A stretch of 64,000 bases of DNA from the NCBI RefSeq assembly GCF_014656195.1, contig NZ_BNBY01000023.1:17337-81336 (forward strand). Reading direction: 5' to 3'. Under the pieces are notes generated by a model that was not told where the DNA came from, ran no database searches, and saw nothing but the letters and a program-made list of their open reading frames with translations. Position numbers and translations under genes: made by a program. Source of the stretch: Kitasatospora xanthocidica. Lineage in GTDB: Bacteria; Actinomycetota; Actinomycetes; Streptomycetales; Streptomycetaceae. Numbering within the stretch: the first letter of the stretch is position 1; each line of letters opens with the position of its first letter. This document shows positions 8,594 to 15,581 of this stretch, in pieces.

Positions 8594-9263
8594 CGTCGGC
8601 CGCCAGCCGGTAGCCGGCGCCGCGCACGGTCTGCACCGCCGCCCGCCCGTAGGGGGTGTCGATCTTGCGGCGCAGGGCGCTGACGTGGACCTCGACGGTG
8701 TTGGGGTCGCTGTCGAGGGCGCTGTCCCAGACCGCGTCGAGGATCTCGCGCTTGGAGACGGCTTCGCCGGCCCGGCGGGCGAGGTGGTCGAGGATGGCGA
8801 ACTCGCGGGGTGTGAGGGCGATGGCGGTGCCCCCCCGGGTGCAGGTGCGGGCGGCGGAGTCGACGACGAGGTCGCCCAGGACGGTGCGCCTGGGCGCGCG
8901 GCTGCCGATGCGGCGGGCGAGCGCCTTGAGGCGGGCGACGAGGACGACGAAGGAGAACGGCTTGGACAGGTAGTCGTCGGCGCCGGTGTCCAGTGCCTCG
9001 GCCTCGTCCCATTCGCCGTCCTTGGCGGTGAGCATCAGGATGCCGACGTCGCTGCCCGAGGCCCGCAGGCGTGAGCACACCCGGTAGCCGTTCAGGCCGG
9101 GCAGCATGATGTCGAGGACGACCACGTCGTAGGCGTGGTCCGTGGCCTTCGCCAGGCCGGTCAGCCCGTCGTGGGCCAGGTCGACGGTGAAGCCCTCCGC
9201 GGCCAGCCCGAGCTGAAGGGCTTGGGCCAGCCGACGTTCGTCCTCCACCACCAGTACGCGCAT
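8586..9263 (-). CDS. OmpR/PhoB-family response regulator
   Basis: A 225-residue regulator. The receiver domain has acidic residues EDE (7-9), the phospho-acceptor Asp51 in VVVLDIMLPG and the conserved Lys in SKPFSF. It is followed by a winged-helix trans_reg_C domain. ATG 9263 follows GGTGG; an in-frame GTG six bases upstream is the alternative start. The gene is upstream of and overlaps its kinase gene and is divergent from the PepSY gene. The intergenic CTTCAG repeats are the natural candidates for its own binding site. Confidence 0.94.
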   Translation of the reverse strand: MRVLVVEDERRLAQALQLGLAAEGFTVDLAHDGLTGLAKATDHAYDVVVLDIMLPGLNGYRVCSRLRASGSDVGILMLTAKDGEWDEAEALDTGADDYLSKPFSFVVLVARLKALARRIGSRAPRRTVLGDLVVDSAARTCTRGGTAIALTPREFAILDHLARRAGEAVSKREILDAVWDSALDSDPNTVEVHVSALRRKIDTPYGRAAVQTVRGAGYRLAADGG

Positions 9264-9297
9264 ACCCACCAGGGTGGCAGGTCCCGGCGGCGGGGAG

Positions 9298-9332
9298 CTG
9301 AAGACCCCTTCAGGTCTTCAGCCGATCTTCAG
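9298..9332. promoter_or_regulatory. CTTCAG repeat array, probable response-regulator site
   Basis: CTTCAG occurs at 9308-9313, 9316-9321 and 9327-9332. Its inverse, CTGAAG, is at 9298-9303. The last two direct copies are 11 bp apart, the spacing typical of OmpR-class direct repeats. The array lies in the divergent gap between the response regulator and the PepSY gene and could control both. Confidence 0.6.
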
Positions 9333-9402
9333 CAACGCCCGGACATGCTGAGGCCATCGCCCGGGAACGGTCCCGGGCCGTTCGAGGAGAGGGGTGGGTA
9401 CC

Positions 9403-9936
9403 GTGAGCGAGCCCATGGAGGCCGGGGAGCCGCTGGAGCCGCAGAAGGCCTCGGGCCGGACGCGTACGGGGCTGGGGCGGGCCGGGCGCTGGGTGCGCCG
9501 GCGCTCCGGGCGCTGGGTCGCGGTCGGCGCGGCGGTGGTCGTGCTCGGGGGCGGCGCCGTGGCGGTGGCGGTTCACCATCACGAGGGCGAGGGCCACGGT
9601 GACCGCAAGCTCGCGGGTGAGCGCGAGCGGCCCGACGGCCGGGACGGCAGGGACGGCCATGAGCGTGGTGCACACCACCGAGGCGGCAACGGAGAGCACG
9701 GGCAGGGTACGCACGGCGCGCCGGCGCCGCTGCCGGCGACCGGTGCGGGCGACGCGGTGGCCAAGGCCTCCTCGGCGGTGCCCGGCGGCAAGGTGGAGTC
9801 GCTGTCCCCGGCCACCGAGCAGGGCGGCGGCCGCGCCTGGCAGGCCGTGGTCGTCGGTCCGGACGGTGTGCGACACCTGGTGACCGTCGACGGCACCGAC
9901 GGCACGGTCACCGGCAACACCGTCCTGGGCGGTTGA
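9403..9936 (+). CDS. membrane-anchored PepSY-domain protein
   Basis: About 177 residues from GTG 9403, which follows a GAGGAGAGGGG ribosome site. An in-frame GTG at 9394 lies inside that site. A basic cytoplasmic stretch leads to one transmembrane helix (WVAVGAAVVVLGGGAVAVAV). A His/Asp/Gly-rich linker and a C-terminal PepSY-like unit follow (GDAVAKASSAVPGGKVESLS, then AWQAVVVGPDGVRHLVTVDG). PepSY domains act outside the membrane, often as inhibitors or sensors. With the divergent two-component genes it may form a sensing or feedback module. The His-rich linker could bind metal, but that is speculation. Confidence 0.8.
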   Translation: MSEPMEAGEPLEPQKASGRTRTGLGRAGRWVRRRSGRWVAVGAAVVVLGGGAVAVAVHHHEGEGHGDRKLAGERERPDGRDGRDGHERGAHHRGGNGEHGQGTHGAPAPLPATGAGDAVAKASSAVPGGKVESLSPATEQGGGRAWQAVVVGPDGVRHLVTVDGTDGTVTGNTVLGG

Positions 9937-9995
9937 CCCACCCGTCCCGTCGGCGCGGCCCCGGGCCGCGCGTCATCGAAAGGAGCGCCGTCGTC

Positions 9996-10796
9996 TTGGG
10001 CGCCACGACAGTCCCCCAGCGGACGCATCCGGGTCAGGGCGCGTCCGCCGGGCCCGCCTGGAGCAAGGTCCCGCAGGTCACGGCGGTGTTCTGGGTGGTC
10101 AAGATCCTCACCACCGGGATGGGCGAGACCACCTCCGACTACCTGGCCCGGGTGCTGGGGCCGGTGCCGGCCGTCGGCTCGGCCGCCCTGCTGCTGGCGG
10201 CCGTGCTGTTCGTCCAGGCCCGTGCCCGCCGCTACGTCCCGGTCGTGTACTGGGCGGCGGTGGTCATGGTCAGCGTGTTCGGCACCATGGCGGCCGATGT
10301 CGCGCACGTCGCGCTCGGCGTGCCGTACGCCGTGTCCGCGGTGGCGTTCGCCGTAGCCCTCGCCCTGGTGTTCGTCCTGTGGCGGCGCACCGAGGGGACC
10401 CTCGCGGTGGAGACGGTCGCCGGCGGGCGCCGTGAGGTCTTCTACTGGTGCGCGGTGATGGCCACCTTCGCGCTCGGCACCGCCGTCGGTGACCTGACCG
10501 CGGCCACCCTGGGCTGGGGCTACCTGCCCTCCGGGCTGCTGTTCGCCGCGCTGATCGCGCTGCCGGCACTCGCCCACTGGCTGTCCGGCCTCTCGCCCGT
10601 CCTCACGTTCTGGTGGGCCTACGTCCTCACCCGGCCGCTGGGCGCCTGCTTCGCCGACTGGGCCGGGGTCAGCCACGAGCGCGGCGGCCTCGACCTCGGC
10701 ACCGGCCCGGTCAGCCTCACGCTCGCCGTGGTCATCGTGGCGGCCGTGGTGTGGCTGACCACGGCCGAGCGCCGCGAACCCCGAGCATTGGCCTGA
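9996..10796 (+). CDS. COG4705-type multi-pass membrane protein
   Basis: Roughly 266 residues with about seven to eight hydrophobic helices. Two internally similar halves each carry a GDLTA/GETTSD-like polar motif inside a helix (ILTTGMGETTSDYLAR and ALGTAVGDLTAATLG). This matches the uncharacterised COG4705 (DUF347-like) membrane family. TTG 9996 sits about 10 nt after AAAGGAG and gives a sensible N-terminus. An in-frame TTG at 9933, overlapping the PepSY stop, is the alternative. It probably forms a transcription unit with the PepSY and DedA genes. Function unknown. Confidence 0.72.
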   Translation: MGATTVPQRTHPGQGASAGPAWSKVPQVTAVFWVVKILTTGMGETTSDYLARVLGPVPAVGSAALLLAAVLFVQARARRYVPVVYWAAVVMVSVFGTMAADVAHVALGVPYAVSAVAFAVALALVFVLWRRTEGTLAVETVAGGRREVFYWCAVMATFALGTAVGDLTAATLGWGYLPSGLLFAALIALPALAHWLSGLSPVLTFWWAYVLTRPLGACFADWAGVSHERGGLDLGTGPVSLTLAVVIVAAVVWLTTAERREPRALA

Positions 10797-10850
10797 GGAC
10801 CGCCCCTTCACCCGCCCGGCCAAGCCGCCCGGCCAACCGGCCCGGCCAAC

Positions 10851-10898
10851 CCGCCACCCGTCCGACCCGCCACCCGTCCGACCCACCACCCGTCCGAC
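10851..10898. repeat. three 16-bp tandem repeats
   Basis: The unit CCGCCACCCGTCCGAC occurs twice exactly (10851-10866, 10867-10882), then once with one change (10883-10898). It is preceded by a looser CGGCCAA-rich run. It lies in the short gap between the COG4705-type and DedA genes. It is probably a slippage-generated spacer with no visible function. Confidence 0.7.
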
Positions 10899-10930
10899 CG
10901 ATCCGCTCCCGCGAAAGGGCGCCGCACGCG

Positions 10931-11578
10931 ATGAACCTGTCGTCGAGCCTTCTGGCCGTCAACCCGTTGGACGCGGGATCACTCCTCGGCGCGTTCGGCG
11001 CCCTCGGGATCGCCGTGGTGCTGTTCGCCGAGACCGGCCTGCTGGTCGGCTTCTTCCTGCCCGGCGACTCGCTGCTGTTCACGGCGGGCCTGCTGTGCAC
11101 CACCGGCACCCACGGCGGCCCGCACCTGGACCTCGCCCAGGTCCTCGCCGCCTCGGCCGTCGGCGCCCTCGCCGGCGCCCAGGTCGGCTACCTGCTCGGC
11201 CGCCGCGGCGGCCGGGCCCTGCTCGCCCGCTCCCGCAACAAGCGCCTCCACGAGGGGGCGGCGCGGGCCGAGGAGATCCTGCACCGCTACGGGCACGCCA
11301 AGGCCGTCGTCCTGGCCCGCTTCGTCCCGGTGGTACGCACCGTCCTCAACCCGCTCGCGGGCGCGCTCGGCGTCAGCGCCCGCACCTTCACCCTCTGGCA
11401 GGTCGTCGGCGGCCTGGTCTGGACGTTCGGACTGGTCCTCGCCGGGTACGCGCTCGGCTCCTCCGTACCGAACGTCGACCACTACCTGCTGCCCATCGTC
11501 GCCGTCGTGGTCGTGGTGTCCCTGCTGCCGCTCGTCCTGGAACTGCTGCGCTCGCGCCGCCGGGACGGCAGGCGCTGA
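10931..11578 (+). CDS. DedA/SNARE-associated family membrane protein
   Basis: 215 residues with the DedA pattern: an N-terminal re-entrant segment (ETGLLVGFFLPGDSLLF), GxLxGxQxGYLLGRRGG, the conserved RFVPVVRTVLNPLAG motif, and C-terminal helices ending in a basic tail. The family includes undecaprenyl-phosphate and phospholipid flippase-like proteins needed for envelope integrity. ATG 10931 follows GAAAGGG. It lies downstream of the PepSY/COG4705 genes in the same direction, so an envelope-homeostasis theme is plausible. Confidence 0.9.
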   Translation: MNLSSSLLAVNPLDAGSLLGAFGALGIAVVLFAETGLLVGFFLPGDSLLFTAGLLCTTGTHGGPHLDLAQVLAASAVGALAGAQVGYLLGRRGGRALLARSRNKRLHEGAARAEEILHRYGHAKAVVLARFVPVVRTVLNPLAGALGVSARTFTLWQVVGGLVWTFGLVLAGYALGSSVPNVDHYLLPIVAVVVVVSLLPLVLELLRSRRRDGRR

Positions 11579-11633
11579 CGGCCGGCGCCCTGGCACCCGC
11601 CCCCGAATACCCGCGTCGTCCACGCTCCGACCG

Positions 11634-12131
11634 TTACCAGCGTCCCTCACCTGCCGGTGGCCAGCCCTGCCCGGGGGCCTGCCGGCCGGGTGGAGTCGCC
11701 GCGGGCCGCAGGGGGGTGACCCGGGCGGTGTCCGAGGAGGTGCGGAGCGTCTGCGTCGCGGCGGGCAGTCGGGTGGCCGCGGGGGAGGGTACGGGGGCGT
11801 GGGCGGGGACCCGATCCAGGCGTAGGACGAAGTTCGGGTAGTCCAGCGGCTTGCCGGGGAAGTCCTGGTCGCTGCTGGTCAGCAACTGGCCGAGGACGCC
11901 GTCGCGTTCGAGGAGGGGACCGGGAATCACCCGCACGTTGGGTCGCCATCTGCGGTCCCACGGCAGGTACTCCAGCGACAGCGTCCAGCTCTCCTCGTCC
12001 ACGGCCAGCGTGGCGCCCGGCCGGCCGGGGAGCACCCGGGTCCCGTAGGGGCCGCGGACGACCGCCCGTTGCTCGAAGTCGGAATTCCGCGTGAGCACGG
12101 TGATCCTCCACGGGCCGTGGAATGTGAGCAT
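11634..12131 (-). CDS. conserved actinobacterial protein of unknown function
   Basis: 165 residues. The N-terminal 105 look like a compact beta-rich domain (FHGPWRITVLTRNSDFEQRA, WTLSLEYLPWDRRWRPNV, DYPNFVLRLDRV). The last 50 are low-complexity Pro/Ala/Thr/Arg and probably disordered. No signal peptide or membrane segment is visible. It is transcribed towards the DedA gene and divergently from the polyprenyl synthase gene. I do not recognise a named family. Confidence 0.65.
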   Translation of the reverse strand: MLTFHGPWRITVLTRNSDFEQRAVVRGPYGTRVLPGRPGATLAVDEESWTLSLEYLPWDRRWRPNVRVIPGPLLERDGVLGQLLTSSDQDFPGKPLDYPNFVLRLDRVPAHAPVPSPAATRLPAATQTLRTSSDTARVTPLRPAATPPGRQAPGQGWPPAGEGRW

Positions 12132-12310
12132 GGCCGCGTTCCTGACGTCGTCGCGCGCCGCCGACCGGCCCGCACCCGACCTGGTCCACGGCTCAGCACC
12201 GCAGGGGCGTTCACCCGGGCGGCGAGGAGGGCGGCGTGGACGGCCCGACGGCGGGCAGAGCCGGAGCCCGGGTGCGGGGGCGGCCCGGGGCGGATGCGAG
12301 GGTAGGCCTC

Positions 12311-13393
12311 GTGAACGAGACGATCATGGCAACCGCCCGCGAACGAGCCGCCCGGCACCGGCGCGCGTTCGACCTCCGCTTCGAGGCCTACTTCGCCGCC
12401 CTGCCCGAGCGCCTCGACACACCGCCGCTCAGCCGCTTCACCCCGCGCTGCCTGGAGCTGCTGCGGGACCTCTCGCTGCGCGGCGGCAAGCGGCTGCGGG
12501 TCGCCCTGCTGTACGAGGCCGCCCGGCTGGTGACCACCGACCCGGTGCCCGGCCTGGCGGAGGCCGCGCTGAGCATCGAACTGCTCCAGACGCACGGGCT
12601 CGTCCACGACGACATCATCGACGACGCGCCCGTACGCCGGGGCGGCCCCTCCACCTACTACGCCTACCGCGAGGAGTTCCCGGAGGCGGACCGCACCGCA
12701 CTCGGCCTGGCCGTCCTGGCCGGGGACCTCGCCGCCTTCCTCGCGATGCGGGTCCTGCTGGAGGCGGACGTCCCGGCCGAGCTGCGCCAGGCGATGCTGG
12801 AGGTGCAGCTGAACGCCGGCGCCCAGACGGTCGCCGGCCAGATCGTCGACCTCGAACGCGACTTCCGTCCGCTCCCGGACGAGGAGTTCCTGCACACCGT
12901 CTGCGAGTACAAGTCCACCCGGTACTCCGTGCTCGCCCCGCTGCGGCTGGGGCTGCTGGCGGCCGGCGAGGACCTGGCCCGCCACGACGCACGGCTGCGC
13001 CGGTACGCGACGCTGGTCGGCATCGGCGGCCAGCTGCGCGACGACTACCTCGACCTGTTCGGGGACGAAGGCGCCACCGGGAAGTCCACCGGCGCCGACC
13101 TGCGTGCGGGGCGTCGCAGCTACGCCGTGACCGCTCTGCTGGCGGGCGCGGACGAGGCGCAGCGGGCCGTGGTGGAGTCCGCGCTCGGGGACCCGCACTG
13201 CCCCGCCGAGACGGTCGAGCGCGTCCGCGAGCTGGCCCGGCTGCTGGGCGTGGACGGGAAGCTCCGCTCGGACATGCGCCGCTGTGCCGAGGCGGCCCGT
13301 GCCGAAGCCGAGGGCTGGCGCCCGCACTGGCGCGCGGAGGCGGTGGCCTTCTTCGAGGGCCTGCCGCTGTCGAACGTGGTGCCGGGCGGGTGA
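12311..13393 (+). CDS. polyprenyl synthetase (trans-isoprenyl diphosphate synthase)
   Basis: 360 residues from GTG 12311, which follows GAGGGTAGG; ATG 12326 is the alternative. Both Asp-rich motifs are intact: the first in LVHDDIIDDAPVRRG (Asp100-104) and the second in GGQLRDDYLDLFGDE. GGKRLRVALLYEA and the KSTRYSV Lys are also present. The residues four and five positions before the first Asp motif are Gly and His, not aromatic, which favours a product longer than FPP; exact chain length is not predictable. No terpene cyclase is adjacent. Confidence 0.92.
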   Translation: MNETIMATARERAARHRRAFDLRFEAYFAALPERLDTPPLSRFTPRCLELLRDLSLRGGKRLRVALLYEAARLVTTDPVPGLAEAALSIELLQTHGLVHDDIIDDAPVRRGGPSTYYAYREEFPEADRTALGLAVLAGDLAAFLAMRVLLEADVPAELRQAMLEVQLNAGAQTVAGQIVDLERDFRPLPDEEFLHTVCEYKSTRYSVLAPLRLGLLAAGEDLARHDARLRRYATLVGIGGQLRDDYLDLFGDEGATGKSTGADLRAGRRSYAVTALLAGADEAQRAVVESALGDPHCPAETVERVRELARLLGVDGKLRSDMRRCAEAARAEAEGWRPHWRAEAVAFFEGLPLSNVVPGG

Positions 13394-13469
13394 GCGGGCG
13401 GGTGAGTGGGGGCCCGGGTTCCGAAGAGCCCTCGCGTCACCGAGGGGCCTTCGGCTTGCCCGGGCCGGG

Positions 13470-13697
13470 TCAGAGCTTGAACATCGCCGTGTACGGGTGG
13501 GCGATGCGTTCCTGTCGTGCGCCGAAGTCGACGAGTACCGCGATGTCGCCCTGACCCTCGACGCCGATGACCCGGCCGAGGCCGAATCCGTCATGGGTGA
13601 CCCGGTCGCCGACGGCGAAGTGCTTGCGTGGTGGCTCCGCCGGTCTCTTGAAGGGGCTGGTGGGCAGGGGGCGGCGGCCTGCAGAATAATTTGTCAT
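13470..13697 (-). CDS. small SH3/Tudor-like DNA- or RNAP-binding domain protein
   Basis: 75 residues from ATG 13697. The core FAVGDRVTHDGFGLGRV plus IAVLVDFG resembles the beta-barrel of CarD or the PcrA/UvrD C-terminal Tudor domain, which bind RNA polymerase or nucleic acid. Small stand-alone copies occur in Streptomyces. The open frame continues upstream, but the extension is Pro/Gly-rich and lacks a ribosome site. It is divergent from the cold-shock gene. Function is inferred from fold only. Confidence 0.65.
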   Translation of the reverse strand: MTNYSAGRRPLPTSPFKRPAEPPRKHFAVGDRVTHDGFGLGRVIGVEGQGDIAVLVDFGARQERIAHPYTAMFKL

Positions 13698-13977
13698 TCC
13701 CACCAGTATGCGCCCGGAAACGTCGGCGTGGGCCGCTCCGGCGCGGTCGAGACCGAGTCGGTACCGCATCACCCTTCCCGGGGATCCCGCGGCCCCCGAG
13801 GGTGCGGCGGCAGGCTCAAAGGGGCTGGTCCGCACGCGTGTTGACCGTCCTCCCGGACCGCTGCCGGCCGTCGCGGGGGGAGGCCCCGGAAAATCGGGGG
13901 TGAAGCGTCCCACCACGGCGGGCCGCGGCCTGCTACAGTCGACTTAGTTGCAGTAGTGGTTCCCATGAACTTTGTGT

Positions 13978-14009
13978 GCGCCTGCTGATGTATTGCAGGC
14001 GCATTTTTT
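13978..14009 (+). terminator. terminator-like hairpin in the cold-shock gene leader
   Basis: GCGCCTGC (13978-13985) pairs perfectly with 13995-14002 around a 9-nt loop. It is followed by ATTTTTTG, the clearest hairpin plus U-tract in the window. It lies about 90 nt upstream of the cold-shock start codon and downstream of the likely promoter (TTGCAG near 13949), so it would sit inside the 5' UTR. It may be an attenuator or temperature-responsive element. Confidence 0.6.
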
Positions 14010-14048
14010 GTTCCCCGGTTCTTCCGGTGGGCACTCCATGCGGTGACT

Positions 14049-14073
14049 CGAAGTTCGCACGGTGCGTGCTTCG
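14049..14073 (+). other. second leader hairpin before the cold-shock ribosome site
   Basis: CGAAG (14049-14053) pairs with CTTCG (14069-14073), and an inner CGCAC/GTGCG stem (14056-14060 with 14062-14066) is separated by a 2x2 internal loop. The element ends about 10 nt before GAAGGAG. It could regulate ribosome access. The inner stem cannot close fully around a single-base loop, so the real fold is somewhat shorter. Confidence 0.45.
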
Positions 14074-14096
14074 GACAGCCTTGAAGGAGATATTTA

Positions 14097-14300
14097 ATGG
14101 CTAATGGCACTGTGAAGTGGTTCAACTCGGAGAAGGGCTTCGGCTTCATCGAGCAGGAGGGTGGCGGCCCCGACGTCTTCGCCCACTACTCGAACATCAA
14201 CGCCAACGGCTTCCGTGAGCTGCTCGAGGGCCAGAAGGTCGAGTTCGACGTCACGCAGGGCCAGAAGGGCCCGCAGGCGGAGAACATTCGCCCCCTGTAG
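14097..14300 (+). CDS. CspA-family cold-shock protein
   Basis: 67 residues forming a single cold-shock domain. RNP1 (KGFGFIEQ) and RNP2 (DVFAHYSNI) are both present. It binds single-stranded RNA/DNA as a chaperone. The ATG has a strong GAAGGAG site 7 nt upstream. Lower local GC and the A/T-rich start region (ATATTTA before ATG) are typical of highly expressed csp genes. A long structured leader precedes it and a perfect terminator follows. Confidence 0.96.
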   Translation: MANGTVKWFNSEKGFGFIEQEGGGPDVFAHYSNINANGFRELLEGQKVEFDVTQGQKGPQAENIRPL

Positions 14301-14333
14301 TTCTGCTGTGAGGGCATCCGCCTGAGCAGTGAG

Positions 14334-14365
14334 GGGCCCGCACCGCGCATGCGCGGTGCGGGCCC
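14334..14365 (+). terminator. perfect 32-bp palindrome after the cold-shock gene
   Basis: Sixteen-base arms 14334-14349 and 14350-14365 are exactly complementary, starting 34 nt after the csp stop. The short TT after the stem is the only U-tract. It is the probable intrinsic terminator. Confidence 0.8.
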
Positions 14366-14462
14366 TTCGGCATTCCCACGGCACCTCGCGATTTCCGCGA
14401 CACCTCGCGGCCTGCGCCGACGCCCGGGCCGTGGGGCCTTTCTGCTGAACTAGACTCGGCAC

Positions 14463-14786
14463 ATGATCTTCATTGTCGTGAAATTCCAGGTCAAGCCCGA
14501 ATACGCCGAGTCGTGGCCGGCCCTCGTGGAGGACTTCACGCGCGCGACCCGGGACGAGCCCGGCAACCTGTGGTTCGAGTGGTCGCGCAGCGTCGAGGAC
14601 CCGCACACCTACGTCCTCACCGAGGCGTTCCAGGACGGTGCCGGTGAGGCGCACGTCACCTCGGACCACTTCCGGGCCGCGATGGAGACCATGCGTCCGC
14701 TGGTCGAGCGCGCGCCGCAGATCGTGAGCACCGTCATCGAGGGCGCCGACGGGTGGTCCAAGATGGGCGAGCTCGGTCTCGACTGA
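14463..14786 (+). CDS. antibiotic-biosynthesis-monooxygenase (ABM) domain protein
   Basis: 107 residues. The sequence IFIVVKFQVKPEYAESW followed by TRDEPGNLWFEWSRS and DHFRAAM is the dimeric ferredoxin-like ABM fold, found in small cofactor-free quinol monooxygenases and related proteins. It stands alone between two terminators, so there is no pathway context. Probable role: quinone or small-aromatic oxidation or detoxification. Confidence 0.85.
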   Translation: MIFIVVKFQVKPEYAESWPALVEDFTRATRDEPGNLWFEWSRSVEDPHTYVLTEAFQDGAGEAHVTSDHFRAAMETMRPLVERAPQIVSTVIEGADGWSKMGELGLD

Positions 14787-14823
14787 GCGCCGACGGCGCC
14801 GACGAGCGCCGACGAGGACCGGA

Positions 14824-14860
14824 CGAACCGGCGTGACGGGGTTCCCGTCACGCCGGTTCG
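14824..14860. terminator. bidirectional terminator hairpin
   Basis: Seventeen-base perfect arms (14824-14840 and 14844-14860) with a 3-nt loop, between the convergent ABM gene and the secreted repeat-protein gene. Confidence 0.85.
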
Positions 14861-14881
14861 GCTTCTCCCGGCGCGCGGGCC

Positions 14882-15274
14882 TCAGCCCGTGATCGGCCTC
14901 AGCGCGGCGGTCATCGTCGCCGCCATGCCGGAGGCGCCGTTGTAGGAGCCGACGGTGGCGTCGTGGTAGGCGTTCACGATGTCGTCGCCGGCGACCTGGT
15001 TGCGGTCGCCGATGATGACGGTGCCGTAGTTGCCGCCGGTGGCCTGGGCGGCCTCCATGGCGGCACCGGCCACCCCGCTCCCGCCGTTGTGGGAGCCGAC
15101 GGTGGCGTCGTTGCCGGCGTTGATGATGTCGTAGCCGGCGACCTGGTTGTCGTCGCCGATGATCACCGTCCCGTGGTTGCCGCCGGAGACGACCTCGGCG
15201 CTCGCGGCGGTCGGTACGGCGGCGAGGCCGGCGGCGGCGAGCAGGACGAGCGTCCGGGCGATGTGACGGTTCAT
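14882..15274 (-). CDS. small secreted protein with two 37-residue repeats
   Basis: 130 residues. A clear Sec signal peptide ends near ASA (residues 24-26). The mature part contains two copies of a 37-residue unit (31-67 and 80-116). The shared core is GTVIIGD-x-NQVAG-x-DI, followed by DATVGS-x-NG-x-SG. The copies differ at few positions. Gly/Asn/Asp/Val-rich repeats with NQ and VIIG strands suggest a beta-solenoid or amyloid-like surface protein, loosely comparable with curlin or chaplin proteins, but no Cys and no chaplin motif is present. Function unknown; a single gene with its own promoter. Confidence 0.75.
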   Translation of the reverse strand: MNRHIARTLVLLAAAGLAAVPTAASAEVVSGGNHGTVIIGDDNQVAGYDIINAGNDATVGSHNGGSGVAGAAMEAAQATGGNYGTVIIGDRNQVAGDDIVNAYHDATVGSYNGASGMAATMTAALRPITG

Positions 15275-15436
15275 GGGGGATTCTCCGCTTCTGTCAGTAG
15301 GTGTCCCTGGGCGGGCGAGAGGTGACAGTAGGCGGAGCCCTCCGGACGGCGGGTGATGGTCCGCCGCCCGTGGTGTGTCGGGCGGGGCCGCCGGGGGCCG
15401 GTCGGCTCAATCGCCCCGGTGCAGCGGCCTTCCGAG

Positions 15437-15448
15437 GGGAGCGCTCGC
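15437..15448. promoter_or_regulatory. possible LacI-type operator upstream of lpqY
   Basis: The central GAGCGCTC (15439-15446), flanked by GG on the left, resembles the core of GGGAGCGCTCCC-type LacI-family operators that control sugar ABC transporters in Streptomyces. The right flank is imperfect. Nothing else clear is seen in the 307-bp divergent gap 15275-15581, apart from a possible TAGGGT -10 near 15520. Confidence 0.35.
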
Positions 15449-15581
15449 GACCCTGACGAGGGTTCACCCGTCCGGCTGGCCGACGGCGCGGCAGACGGGG
15501 GAGCCGCGGCGGAGCCGGGCTAGGGTCGGCGGGGCCGGTCCGCCCCACCACCGGGCGCACTCCGCCCACCACGGGAGAACG

